Part shown: one piece after another, positions 14,101-29,100 of the stretch
Numbering within the stretch: position 1 is the first letter of the stretch
How the letters are laid out: every line of letters starts with the position of its first letter
NCBI GenBank assembly: GCA_026874595.1
Contig: CM049316.1
Span: forward strand, 64,959,176 to 65,023,175
Direction of reading: 5' to 3'
Length of the DNA: 64,000 nucleotides
Source: Sipunculus nudus
Lineage: Eukaryota > Annelida > Sipuncula > Golfingiida > Sipunculidae
Notes under the pieces: model-generated
Told to the model about the DNA's origin: nothing
The model's input: the letters and a program-made list of their open reading frames with translations, nothing else
The model's database searches: none
Made by a program: the position numbers and the translations under genes

Positions 14101-17100
14101 CTCAAACTGTTTTGGAGGAGATTAATTTTAATCCTTTATAATCTGTTACACCAACCTATGTCCACCTGGTTTTTTTAGATAATTTTGTAAAAGTTTATAT
14201 TTTTCAGTAACTTTATAGAAAGCTGCATATGGAAGCAATGACCTGATGTGGAAATTAAGAATTTTACAATAAATCTCCAGTTTATGTTTCACTTCTTTTT
14301 TGACTCTTCAAATTAATCTGACAGATCAGATGTGTCTCTGCATGAGTAGCCATCTGTGTTTTTGCTTGTTATATTTTTTAGAGTGTTTACATGACATCAT
14401 CCAATCAGCAGTTGTCCACTAAGGTCATTTTTTCATATGACAAATGGCCTTGACCGTCACAGCTCTTGTCAGGAGACATTTTACAAAGTTTAGTTGTGTT
14501 ACTGATCTGTTTTTATTTCTCAGTTTAGTAAAATAATTGCATCTTTTCTGGTGCCAAACTAGAATTTAATGGGGCTTCAAGCAGCTAGATTTACTCTATC
14601 CACAGCCTGCCAACCCAAAACGTTGATTTTTAATGAACTGAAGCCTGGCAGCCTGCCACCCTAAAACGTCGATTTTTAAATGAAATGAAGATGACGGGTC
14701 GCAGCTACTATCATTTTATTTCAGGCCTGAGTGTCATGTTGTCATGGCTAAATTTACTGGAAAACATTCACAAGCCACAAATCCTTACAAATTATAGACA
14801 GCTCTAGGAAATACAGTATTGAAGGGGGGATAAGCACAAAATTTGCAAAATAAAAGACTTCAATGTAAATAATATTTTTTAATGAAACAAGGGACAGAGC
14901 TATTTTATATACAGATATTAATAAAGAAGGAGTTTATCATTCATTCTATTAAACAATCTTACTTTTAGGGTCAGGGCAGCTCCATTCTTCTTTGACAGTA
15001 CAAGGGTTTGTAGATGTGTCACATTTCAGGATGGTGCCATCTCCAAACACAGCAAACAGAGTACCTGCAAGAAAGCGTGAACAATCAGCACCACATACTG
15101 CAACAGATACCTGTAAGGATTCCATAACAATCAGCATTTAGGCAGCCAACACATATCTAACTAGTAGCCCATGGGCCATGACGCTCAGCTGCATTCAGGG
15201 AAAAGTGAACATTGGGCAACATGACTCTCAGAGTGGTCCGATAGCTATTTTGTTTTAGTTTCTGAACATTTTCACCAGTATTTGAATTTGCATAATACGT
15301 CATTGTGAAAATTGTACATTTTGTCCTGGATCATAATTATACTTTCTGAGAACAAAGGAAACCAGATGTTTCTAAAATGCAACTGTCATATATAATTTGT
15401 AATACTTTGATATATACACATGTGTATATATACCGGTAGCCATTTTGTTTTAGTTTCTGAACATTTCCACCAGTATTTTGAATTTGCATAATACATCATT
15501 TTATAAATTGTATATTTTGTCCTGGATCATAATTATATTTTTGAGAACAAAAGAAACCAGATGTTTCTTATAAGTAACCATCTACCATAATTAGTTAATG
15601 CTTTGATATATTTTCAAGTGTATATGACTTGTTTATATGCCCTAGAACATGCATTTTGCTGCAGTATTTTGATTAAGCATAACACAATATTGTATATATT
15701 TTATATTTTGTCCTGGAATTTTATTAATAAAAAATGTTTTAACTTTATGAGTCTGTATTAACTTAATAACCTGATTAAATAAATTTTGTTACAAAAAGTA
15801 CTCATTAAAGTACTCATGAGTACATTTAGAGTACTCGGTACTCGTACTCGAGTACTTTTTAAAAATTGCAAAAGTACTCGTACTTGTACTCGAGTACTTT
15901 TAAAGTACTCAGTACTTGTACTCAACTACTTTAAAAGTACTCGGACCCAACTCTGGAGTGATGGGCTCAAAAATAGAGAAATAAAATGCATAAAAAATAA
16001 AAAAAAGACAAGTGGCGCCATCAGTCTGCAGGAACTGATGAAACACTCTATGATCAATAAACATGCAAATATCATTATATTATAAAATATCATAATATTA
16101 ATTCTTCAGATACTTGAGTTTTTGTAACAAATTTTTAATTATTCTTGGGGTACATCTGAGCCCCATAGCTTGGAGGATATGGGTAACTGAGACCTAATTT
16201 CAGGTTTTGAAGGAAATTTTTGATTGACCTCTCTGGAAATAAAAGTTTCTTGGTCTAATGGTTGTGATTTGTGCCCTGTTAACGGCCGGCCAGCCCGAAA
16301 AAAAAAACGGACAAAGAGTGATCCCTATAGCTCAGATGACTTTCAGTCTTTGAACCAAAACATAAATACAATGCATATGAGGAATTATACAATTTAGGTT
16401 AAAGGTTTTTTTCTTCCTTGTCCATATAGCAAGGTAAAAAAACCTCTGGTGTAAAAATATATTTTCAAACCATGAATAAAATTTAATGTTTACCCTGCTG
16501 TTGCGCATATGCTTCAGGAAAAACTGAGCATATACCTGAAACTAGCCCTTCAACATGTTTACTTGTGTGGAAACATGCAAATAAGATTCCATTAACTAAT
16601 ACCTAATCAATGATGTTTTCATTCTTAAACACTATAATGCCACTGCGAAACCCTTCCTTTCTGCAAAAGCAGTCAAACCTGTCTGATAGGCCACCTATCT
16701 AATAAAACCACCATTGAGTGAACTGGACACATTCAAAGTGTTTAACTGACCTCTCTTATAAGACTACCTGTGAATTAAGACCACTTTTGTCCAGTCCCAC
16801 AGGGGTCTTACTACACAGGTTTCATTGTGGTTAATTTTTTTCCCTTACATCCATCTGACCATGATAATGAGGCCATTAGGGATCCTTCATACCAATGTTT
16901 AATTCTGACCACCAAGAAAAAACTGATAAGTAAACATCCAATAAAAAAAGTCACCTTCTGCTATGGCATATGCAGCATCCAGTAGGTTTCTCTTTGGATG
17001 TTGTAGTAATGTTGTGATGACATCACCTGACACTGGACTCACGATCCGGACTGACGAATCACGACAGAGCAAGACAGAACGTACAGGGTAGCTTGGATGA

Positions 17101-20100
17101 TCTGTAGACTTGATGCTCTGGACTTTATGGCTGTGGTAAAGCATATAATTAAACAGTAAATTAATCATGGTTTGATATATAATGATATGGTTAGATAACT
17201 GCCCTGGGTAAAATTATAGCATATAATCAAACAGTAAATTAATAATGTTTGGTATATAACAGTATGGTTAGATAACTGCCTAGGGTAAAATAATCTGGTG
17301 GTTAAGGCTTTGGACTTTGGACCCTTGACTGAACACTGACAAAAGCTTTCTTATTAAATGGGTGAAATCTCAAAAATGAGTCAACTAGACTCACTGTAAT
17401 ACATACAGAAATGTCAGACCTTCAGGCTATGAATTTCAGCACCATGAATAGAAACCCTGAGATCTTAAAATTTTAATTTTAACATATTATCACTAAATTA
17501 AACATTCAACAGAAATGCTTTAAGTGTAATGAGCTTGTTCTTCAAGGCAAAATACATTTTTCTGTCCTTGATAGCAATAAAAAACTTATCAGTAGTAGTA
17601 ATAAAATATCATTGATATAATGGCACATAATGTGGAATTTCTGCCATTACTGTCATTAATATTACAATGTGTGTTGTGTTGAGGTCACAGAGACCTACAG
17701 ACACTGACACATCCAGGGTTAGCCATAAGTAGGTAACGCTTGTAATAATTTCTTAGCCTTTGTAAGAAGTTTCAGATTAAAACTGACACACTGTATCAAA
17801 GTTAAAGCTGCCTATTCACCTACCTTTCATAAAGAATTTATGTGAATTGTGGCTTACTCTGTGTATATATAAATAATAAAAGGGCAATTTCTGTTAGGAA
17901 AAGTTCTTATATTATAATGCCTCTGTGAAGAATGTATGAACTTGTTTATCAATAACCTGTTGGTAAACACAGCAATGTTGACAAATGGAAATAAAACATT
18001 AACCTGGGGTGGTAGTTTGCACATATGTGGAGGTTGAAAGGATATTTGTTGCAAAAAACATTTAAAAATCTCTGGCTTATCTGACTTGCTGCCAGATGTC
18101 CTTGTTGAATGTGTTTTGATTCACACATTATAAACATGTTGATATAAACAAAATGAACAGCCTGTGAATGCTGATATCTTCATTTTCTGGCCTATTTTTA
18201 TAAAAGCTCCAAGGAATCATCTTTAGTTTATAAACATCAGATTTCCGAATAGGCCCCTTTAAGTAAGTTTGATACAATGAGGTTTTACTGTATATAGCAA
18301 ATGGCATAAAGTGTACAGTCCAAATGAACTGCAGAAAGTGTAGAATATTTACCCGACTGTAGTGTGTAGTGTATGAATATGCTGGATCTGCCAGAGGTCA
18401 GCATGCTTAGCTGACATAGAGTAGAATTTGTCCTGGTTTATCACAGTCCCAAGATGGTACACTGGATCAGCTGTTTTCACCCTGCGAAACAAACATTCCT
18501 GACTTAATAAGCAGTACTTACAAGGGCACAGTCCAAGCAGTGATTCCTTTATCTGTTAATAGGCATGTCACATTGTTAACTAGAAGGCACTAAAACAATG
18601 TACTCCTCCACTGATTGTTGGATACAATTCAGCATTTAAGATGATTTGGGCAGTGCCTGAGAAACATGAACATTGTTACTTTTTTAGCATCATTAGCAAA
18701 ATTTTTATAACTAATATACTCTGGGCTATGACTGATAATTATGATTTTTTTAGATATATAAATGAGGTTTATTTTTATATACAAGAGCTGTTTAAATATA
18801 AATGTTACAAATAACATGATACTTATATATTTATTTACTCACTTGTCTACTTCATCGCATGTTTCAAGACTCCATACTCTGATGGTACAGTCTTCACTTG
18901 ATGAGATAATATGTGGGCCGTATGGAAACACTGCCAGGGAGTTGACACAGTCACCATGACCCACAAATACTAGCTGTAAGTGCCACGTCTCATCCCATAC
19001 CTTGACTGAAGGAGAAAACAAAGATTCACTAGAATGAGGTTATTTTTGCAATGCAAAAACAGACATGTCTCCCCTCCCTACGGGTCTCCCATCAACAAAT
19101 TTGAGGAAAATATGGAATACTTCAAAAGTAACAGCATTCACACATAATTTGATTCCGGCTGATTTGACCTTGAAGATGAAAAGTCAAGGTCACCAGTATT
19201 TTAACACTTCTGAGATTTTGTAAAAAAATTTCATGAGTCAAATTTGATGAATATATACTGAGTGGTTCAAAAGTTATAGGGTTCACAAATTATTTTCTAT
19301 TCCAGCTGATTTGACCCTAAGGTCAAGGTGATCAGTTTTCAAAATTGTCAAAATAACTGGGTTGAAACAATAAGTGTTTCAAATTTGAGGACAAAATATG
19401 TGATACTTCAAAAGTTATGGTGTTCACAAAAATTTATATTTTGGCCTGTTTGACCTTGATGATAAGGGTCAAGGTCACAAGTTTTCAAACTCATCTGAGA
19501 TATTGGTAAAAACAATTAAAATTTAAAATTTCATTAAAAAAATGTTGAGTCATTCAAAAGTAAAGCATTCACAAGAAATAATACAGACGCCACAGACCTA
19601 GGGTGATGACAGACAAAACACTATTCCCCCCCCCCTCCATGGGGAGGAGACATGATTATAAGCAAAAAACATTTTAGACTGTGCAGTCATTACCAGTATG
19701 TACTCATAGTTATGGGTCAGTTATTTTAGGGTTCAGGTTATTTCCTTTTGGTAAAGAAACATCTTCACTTAACAATTCTGATATACATATATATTTCAAT
19801 TAAAAGTAAATGCTTGTGCACAATGTCACTTTCTTATTCTGGTAGCAGGGTCCATAACGGTCCTGCATATTACACACAATTAGTTGACAGCGGCTGTGTA
19901 TGAGGACTGTTATCTAGTATTCTACTAATCCAGCCTTTATTATCCAGCATAAATGTCTTTTTCACGTTCAATGTTTCAGCACATGGCCACCAGATGGCGC
20001 TTAGACACAGATGCAGTATTACCACAATGAATAATAAAGATATCAATCTTTTAAATACCCAGTTGATTAATGAATGGTGACTTACTGGTTCCATCCTTAG

Positions 20101-23100
20101 CCCCTGTCACTAGGTATTTCAGTGGGTTAAAGAAGGTCATGGCTGAGATAGTTCTTGTGTGAAGGTTTTTCTCGTAGGACAACAGTTTTCCTTCAAAAAG
20201 GTTGAACATCTGTACAAAAATAAACACAATCCTTCTCATAACATTTATACAACAGTAATAATGATTCCTTCAGCAAATATATGACCATTTTAGTTCTGAA
20301 TCAAAGCTGTCACTATTAATATGTATATTAAATCAAATAATATTTAATAACACTCAATTGTCTAGCACTCAGTCTAGCTACAAATTAGGAATAAGGTTAA
20401 GTAAACCTATTCCACGTGCGTTTGTTGTGTGATGGGAGGATTTCACCCAGATCCCAGACTTTGCCCTGATTTGATTGGCTGGTACACATGTGACATCATG
20501 GACTGAATTTTATCAACAACTCAGATCTAGAAATGCATGTTGTTTTTATTCTCTGCTGAAAATTTGGGACTGACAGAGGCGGAAATACTGTGCTTTTACT
20601 GAGATCTAGAATTTTTAGTCACAGGTGATTTCCCAGTGTGTGACGTCACTGCCGATTAGACAGTGCTCATAGATGTGCCCATAGTTTTTAAACAAATCAC
20701 ACAACCTCATGTTTTTAGTGGAAAAATAGATAGAAAAAATGTTTTTCCTCCAGGAATTAGGCACATTTTATGTAAAATCTATATTAATATTTTTTCATAG
20801 GCAATTATGTTATATGATAATACAAGTGACCCTTGGGTCATGATGCTCAGCTGACTTGGAAGATGTTCGCAAAAGGAAATTTTATCATCTGAATGGTAGT
20901 ATATACCCATTCAACTGAAGCATCAAACAGATTAACCAACAGGCCAAGATTATGTCTGTATTTATATATCTCAAAAATAGAGAAAAAATGTGTAAACTTT
21001 AAAAAAATACAGGTGGTTCCACCAGTCTGCAGAAACTAATATAAAAAAACATGGTCAATATCCATGCAAAGAATCATGGTGATCTCTGCATAAGTTGTTT
21101 AGATACTTCAGCTTTTGTATCAAATTGTCCATTATTCTGAGGGATACTTCAGAGTCCTATAGCTTGAAGGATATGGGAAACAGAGACCTAATTTCAGGTT
21201 TCCACAGACACTTTTCATGGACCTCCTTGCATTACAAAAATGAAGAATCTAGGTCCAGCTGTTACGATTTATACCCTGTTGACAGATAACAACATGTTTA
21301 AAGGTCTAAAAAATACAGAAAAAAAATTCGTAAAAATCTAAAAAAAATACAGGTGGCGCACCCAGTCTGCAGAAGCTGATGGAACACCTCATGATCAATA
21401 TGTATGCCAAAATCATGAACATCAGTGTTGTAGTTATTGAGATACTGCAGTTTTTGTATCAAATTTTTCATTATTCTAGGGGGTATTTTGGAGCTATACA
21501 GCTTAAAGGATATGGGTAACAGAGACCTAATTTCAGGTTTCCATGGAGACTTTTCCCTGTGTGTCAAGAATGAAGATCCTTGGGGGTATTTTGGAGCTAT
21601 ACAGCTTAAAGGATATGGGTAACAGAGACCTAATTTCAGGTTTCCATGGAGACTTTTCCCTGTGTGTCAAGAATGAAGATTCTTGGTCCAGTTGTTATAA
21701 TTTGTGCCCTGTTAACAGATGTTCATATCTTTAAAGGTCTCACAAATTGAGAAAAAAATTCGTAAAAACACCCGAACAAATACAGATGGTGCCACCAGTC
21801 TTAAAGAAACTGATGAAACACTCAATGATCAATATCCATGCAAACAATTATGGTGCTCTGCATTAGTTGTTCAGATACTTCAGCTTTTGTATAAAATTTT
21901 CGATTAATCTGAGCTGTACTTTGGAGTGCCATTGCTCAAAGGATATGGGTAACAGAGACCTAATTTCAGGTTTCCATGGAGACTTTTCATGGGTCTCCCT
22001 GTGTGTCAAGAATGAAGATTCTAGGTCCAGTCGTTACGATTTGTACCCTGTTGACAGATAACTACATCCTTAAAGGTCTCAAAAATAGAGAAAAAAATTT
22101 GTAAAAAATCGAAAAATACAGGTGGCACCACAAGTCTGCAGAAACTGATGAAACATCTCATGATCAATATGTGAGCCAAAAATAATGACCATCAGAGATG
22201 TAGTTTATGAAATATTGAAGTTTTTGTATGAAATTTTTGACTATTCTTGGGGGTACTTTGGGTCCCCATAGCTTAAAGGATATGGGTAACAGAGACTTAA
22301 TTTCTGGTTTCCATGGAGACTTTTCATAGATCTCTTAGTGTGTCAAGAATGAAGATTCTAGGTCCAGTCTTTACGATTTGTGCCCTGTTAACAGATGTTC
22401 AAATTTTTTAAGGTCTCAAAAATAGAGAAAAAAATTCCTAAAAAATAAAAAAATACAGGTGGCACCACCAGTCTGCAGGAACTGATGAAACATCTCATGA
22501 TCAATATGTATGCAAAAAATCATGACCATCAGCGATGTAGTTAATGAGATATTGAAGTTTTTGTATGAAATTTTATACTATTCTGGGGGGTACTTTGGGG
22601 CCCCATAGCTCGAAGGGTATGGGTAACAGAGACCTAATTTCTGGTTTCCATGGAGATTTTTCATGGACCTCTCAGAATCTAAAGTTACACGTTTCTAGGT
22701 CCAGCGATTAAGATTTGTGCCAGGTTAACGGATGGACGGACAGACAGACGGACGGACGGACGGACAAACAGACAGACGACGGACAAAGGGTGATCGCTAT
22801 AGCTCAGATGACTTACAGTCAGCTGAGCTAATAATGAGATTTGGAATATGTTTGCTTGACCTGAAGTGGTTCATTCAGTGCGCACCTGGAGACAAGATGG
22901 CAAAGTAAACAATATCGAACCACACGTTTTTCAAGTCATGGTATGACCAGTAAAATAAGGTGCTGTTTTCTTTATTTTAGCAGGTTAGACCCAGAAGCAG
23001 CTTGGTGGAGGGAAGCCCAATTGTGGCAGGTGAATTTAAACTGTCATGATATATGTGGCCTTTGATTAAACAGAACTTCAATTGCAAAGCTAATTTGGAT

Positions 23101-26100
23101 CAGAGAACAGTATTTCAATGTACGCCGACAGTTATTCTCAATGTTCGAGAGTACTCGGTGGCGGTTGGGGAGGGGGTGGGTGGGGGTTGAGCATGGGAGC
23201 AATTTCCCTGTTTCCGATCCACTTGTTTGGTATCATACATGGAATCTGTTGACATGTATCACAAATATTTATGTTTTCTATGTAAAATATGTTTCCAGCA
23301 CATAAAATATACATTATATATAAAAATTTAATAAAAAAAACTATACATAATGTTAACTTAATATCCCAATTTTGAATATTTTCTTTATATACATGCATAT
23401 ATTTTTATTTTAATTTTGAGGATAACAACACAACTGCCATATTGTTTGTTTAACATTTATTTAGAATATGTATAGTGATGTCTTTTCAGGTTTTAAATTC
23501 CAGTAATAACACACTGAGTGAAGGTCCATTACAACGGAGTCAGAATCCTTTGACTGTCAGACACTAGTCAGCATAATATTGGACAAGGCATCAGGTCATT
23601 ATACATATGAGAGACTGTGGCCTCTTCTGTTCCCAGCTATCAGGTAACTGTGACATAACATGTCTAGACCATTTCAGCCAACTTAAACTAGAATATAAGT
23701 TTGTTTAGGCTAGATAGGGCCAGATAACACAAATACTTGAAAATCATGCACTTTTTAGCAAATTTTTAATATTTGGAGCACCAAAGGTATATCTCCCACA
23801 CAGTTTGGTTATAAATGACATCTCAGGTATATCAGGTATCAGTAAGGAACACATAAGAATGTCAAGGATGATAATTCTTGGAGTAACAGAACACTGGTAT
23901 AGTCATTTTCACAGTGGCCACTGTTAGGTGAATCACAAATGATAATGAGTTAGTTACAGGGCTGTAATTTATTTAAATTTAGAGACAGAGTGTTAAAATT
24001 TCAGATTCTAATAGTCATTTAGTGTCATAACAGAATGTTTTTATAATAAATGGGGCAAAAAATGTTGGGTGTGAGTGAAGGTTGAGTAAACCTGTTCCAC
24101 GTGCGTTTGTTGTGTGATGGGAGGATTTCACCCAGATCCCAGACTTTGCCCTGATTTGATTGGCTGGTACACATGTGACATCATGGACTGAATTTTATCA
24201 ACAACTCAGATCTAGTAATGCATGTTGTTTTTATTCTCTGCTGAAAATTTGGGACTGACAGAGGTGGAAATACTGTGCTTTTACTGAGATCTAGAATTTT
24301 TAGTCACAGGGGATTTCCCAGTGTGTGAGTCACTGCCGATTTGACAGTGCTCATAGATGTGCCCATAGTTTTTGAACAAATCACACAACCTCATGTTTTT
24401 AGTGGAAAAATAGATAGAAAAAAAGTTTTTCCTCCAGGAATTAGGCTCATTTTATGTAAAATCTATATTAATATTTTTTCATAGGCAATTATGTTATATG
24501 ATAATATAATGAGATTTGGAATACGTTTGCTTGACCATAAAGGCCAACTGGATTACCTTAAAAGTCCATTCGTCCATTTAATTTGAATAGTCATGTTTCC
24601 TTTAGAAAAGAAGTGTCATCAATTTTTTTTCTTCTAATAAACCTGAATTATGTGGCACTGATGAAGACTGCATTAAGAACAACCTTCTTTAAAAATGATG
24701 ATGAAGAAGCCTCCTCTGATTGAAGAGAAAAGGTAATCTTTAAGTGAAAAGGGTTTTGTCTACCTGAATAAAATATTTGTGTTCTGTTATTTAACAGTAT
24801 GCTTGTAAGGTTTGGAGTTCACTCTGACAATTAAGTATATATATATGTGTATATGTATATATATAAGGCCCCTTTTCCATGATCGCAATCCCATGTATGA
24901 AAAAAATTGTGCATCATGCTATTAATTTTCCATGCACGTGTCCAATCATTGAAATGACTGACTGAATGTAAAATTAGTGCTCGAGCCAGTCGCAGGGCTC
25001 TAGAAAATCCAGCCCGCACTGGCTCCCTAAGCAATGACAAAGATTGACAGACTGAGTCTGTTTTACAGTTTTTAAAGTAGAAGATACTGAAAGAGATGAA
25101 GAGGGTAGTGAGGGAGATGGAGGAAGCCGGAGAACCCAGAGAGAAGCATTAACCTTGGATGGGCCACTACAACCCATTCTCATGGCAGCACCTGGGAAAG
25201 AACCTTGGTCGCCAGCAGATAAGGCCTGGCAATTTACCAGTCAGCTGTCCAGGCCCCTTAATCATGGAAATGGTATACATAATTTGCACAGGAGCAATTT
25301 TTCTGGAAATGCATGTGGAAACCAGATCATGGAAAACAGGCCTTAAAACTGAAGTAACATTGTAGATTCTAAATTCCATAGGTCATAACTCAGATACCAT
25401 AAAAACTCACATATAAGTCGACCCCCTGTATTAGACTAGGGACATTTTTAACTTTGAAACATCAAGTGAAAAAATGTTTGACCATCTGAGTCAGGGGGTA
25501 CCAGGACACATACTCAGGGGAGTCATAATTTACATTTATACTTTCAGTACTGACCAACAAACCATGACCCACCAATGGTGACAATTTATGATTTATAATA
25601 CCTGTGATTCCAGGTTAACCAAGAATTACAGTGACTTACAGCAACCCCAGTGTTACAAGCAGCAAAGCATTTCTGTGTGCGACTAGCTGTCTCTTCTAAC
25701 ACTAGCAGAGTGAAGATATCCTGATTGGTCACACCATCGTGGCTTGTCTTTCTAGGTAACAGATGTCGTCCTCCATACCTGAACACCCAGCTCTGAAAAG
25801 GCAAGAGTGAATGAGAAATACATATCATTATGTATGCATAATAGTACACATCTTAGTGAATATGGGGCAAAAAGGTTTATGGGCATAAAGCTAAAGAATA
25901 TGATGTCAACAAGATAAATTGGGACAGAGTTTTAAATTATTATCCATTATTGTCTTTTTGTATTGTCTTCTTGACCTTTTATTGCAATGCCATAGATAGT
26001 ACATGAAATTATATAAGGCAGACTATATGAATTAAAGGTCATATTTATAACAAATAACAGTGCACACATTTTTAATTAATAAAATTATTTTTTTTTAATC

Positions 26101-29100
26101 AGTGTAATGATTGATTTTTGTTCTAAATCAGGATCTGATATTATAGATCATTGTCTGAAATGATCTACAAATTAATCAAATTTTTTCTTTTTTATTGTGA
26201 ATTTTTAGTAAAGGAAATACTTAGTTATGCAGTTGTAAACATTTTAGCTTGTAGTATTTTTTAATTATACACAAAAAGATATATGCTAAGTATGGCGGTA
26301 CTTCTCTAAACAGCAAATTCATGTTTCAAAGGGCTCAGAACACTTATGTATGGACTTTTTTTTTTTGGAACAGAAACTATGGGGACTGAATTCAGAGGCA
26401 TCACACATTTAAACCACTGGCAATTTACAGTCCTCATACAAAGATTCAGAATGAGCTGTTAGCAACAAACACAAACTAGTCTATTTTGAAGGAGGAATGT
26501 CAGATTACATTCAAAGCCAAAAAAGGCACAGCAATAATTAATGATCTTTCAGTCCTTTATAGATCATTGTGGAGAAATATGACATAATCAATTAAAAAAT
26601 TAGAAGCACTTACTGTTAGACACCCTGAACCGACTGTGACCACTTCGTTAATGTTCTCATTGTAAGCTGCTGCCAGTATGTTACCTGGTGCTGTTGACTC
26701 TGACACAACCTCAAGCTCACTGTTCATAAGCTACAAAGCATCATAAGAGATGATGATCAACCCTATTTGAGCATATTTCTAACTAGTGGCCATGGGCAAT
26801 GATGCTCAGCTGAATTCAAGGATTGCTGAATTCGATTACATGATGGAGAGATCCAAGATCTATATACATGCTAACTTTCAGCTCAATACATTGAGCCACT
26901 CCTGAGATATCGGCTGTTATCTAAAAGACACCCAGATTCAGACTGCCAAGAAAGGATTGCAGGTGGTGCCACCTGTCTTTGTTATGCACAACTACATAGG
27001 TGAGGGAACAACTAAGCCGGGTTATGGAAGATCAGTCCAAGGGTCTCAGAGGAGTTCTCCAGAAACAAACACCGTTTTTGTATCACATTTTTATTATTTC
27101 GGGGGTACTTATGAGCCCGATAGCTCAGAGGATATGGGTAACAGAGACCTAATTTCAGATTTCCATGAAGACTTTTCATGGAGCTCCCTAGATGTCAAGT
27201 ATGAAGATTCTAGGTCAAGTGGTTACGATTTGGGCCCTGTTACAAGATGAGGCTTTATTTGAAAGTCTCAAAATGAGAAAAAAATGCGTACAAATAAAAA
27301 ATAAAAGTGGCGCCACCAGTCTGCAGGAACTGATGAAACACTCCATGATCAATATGTATGCAAAAAATCAGGGCCATCAGTATATTAGTTATTCAGATAC
27401 TGCAGCTTTTGTATCACATTTTAAATTATTCTTAGGAGTACTTACAAGCCCCATAGCTCGAAGGATATGGGTAACAGAGACCTAATTTCAGGTTTTCAAG
27501 GAGATTTTTCATGGCCCTCCCTGCATGTCAAGAGAGAAGATTCTAGGCCCAGTCATTATGATTTGGGCCCTGTTAACAGATGACCACATCTTAAGGTCTC
27601 AAAAATAGAGAAAAACATTCGTAAAAATAGAAAAAATACAGGTGGCGCCACCAGACTGCAGAAACTGATGCAACATTCCATGATCAATATCCATGCAAAG
27701 AATCATGGTGATTAATACAATAGTTGTTCAGATACTTGAGCTTTTGTATCAAATTTTCCATTATTCTGGGGGGTACTTCAGAACCCCATAGCTCAAAGGA
27801 TATGGGTAATAGAGACCTAATTTTAGGTTTCCCAAAGAGACTTTTCATGGGCCTCCCCACAGGTCAAGTGAGAAGTTTCTAGGTCCAGTCGTTACTATTT
27901 GTGCCCTGTTAACAGATGACCACATCTTAAGAGGTCTCAAAAATAGAGAAAAAAATTCGTAAAAATAGAAAAAATACAGGTGGCGCCACCAGACTGCAGA
28001 AACTGATAAAACACTCCATGATCAATATCCATGCAAGAAATCATGGTGATCACTGTATTAGTTGTTCAGATAATTGAGCTTTTGTATCAAATTTTCCATT
28101 GTTCTGGGGGGTACTTCGGAGCCCCATAGCTCAAAGAATATGGGTAACAGAGACCTAATTTCAGGTTTCCAAGGAGATTTTTTATAAACCTCCCAGGATG
28201 TCAAGTTACAAAATTCTAGGTCTAGCAGTTACAGTTTGTGCCCTGTTAACAGCCAGACGGCCGGAGGGCCAGACGGCCGAGGGACAAAGAGTGATCACTA
28301 TATCTCAGATGACTTTCAGTCAGCTGAGCTAATAAAACTAGCATGAACATATCTCTTCATTGAACATGCAATGGCATATATTAGTCCCATCATAACCTCA
28401 CATGCAAACATAAGTCCTAAAATGTGGAAGTTCTACTATGCAAACTCTCCAGTTTTAGAAAAAAAATTAAATAACTTTATACCATAAACAATCTTACTCC
28501 TTTCTCTTCCTACTGTAATTGCGTAAAATTTCTCTGAGCTTCAGGATGCAATCATTTCATGGTTCTTTATTCCAGTTTGACTGAACTTGCACATATGCTG
28601 TCTCTAGGGTGGATTATACCTACCGGTATACTGTGCTTTATTGACTATGTTTGTGGAACATTATTCCATATGACAGCTTGTTGAAAAGATTTTTTCTAAG
28701 TCTATCCTGCTATACTTACATACAGTTTGTCCGAGTTGAACATCCATCCAACATAAAGATTACTTTGTTCGGCATGAAGGAACCTGTCAAATGGTCTCTG
28801 TGGTGCAACTATATCCTTCTTTCTTCCATCAGATCGAAACACTCTCATAAATTTTGTGTCCAGGGTCAGGTATTCCTGTAATGAAAAGGACAAAATTTAA
28901 AACATCACAATGATCTCAATCCATAATCAGTACTGATTTAATGAAAATATTTACTTTGTGTTCTATTCAGTATCAATATTATTTCATTACATATAATAAA
29001 AACAGGGCTAATATATTTGTATCTGCTATGAATAAATTCTCTTTATACAATTTATATTGTTAATGGGTGTTTCCATGTGCGCATATATGCGTATATGCAT

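Noticed and set aside
21095-22061. Repeated 60-90 codon frames with a KDMGNRDLISGFHGDF-like text (also 27.1-27.5 and 56.1-58.1 kb)
   Set aside because: They recur only because they lie in the 337-bp family A unit, on the strand that follows the array's orientation. Frames shift between units and no protein family is recognised.
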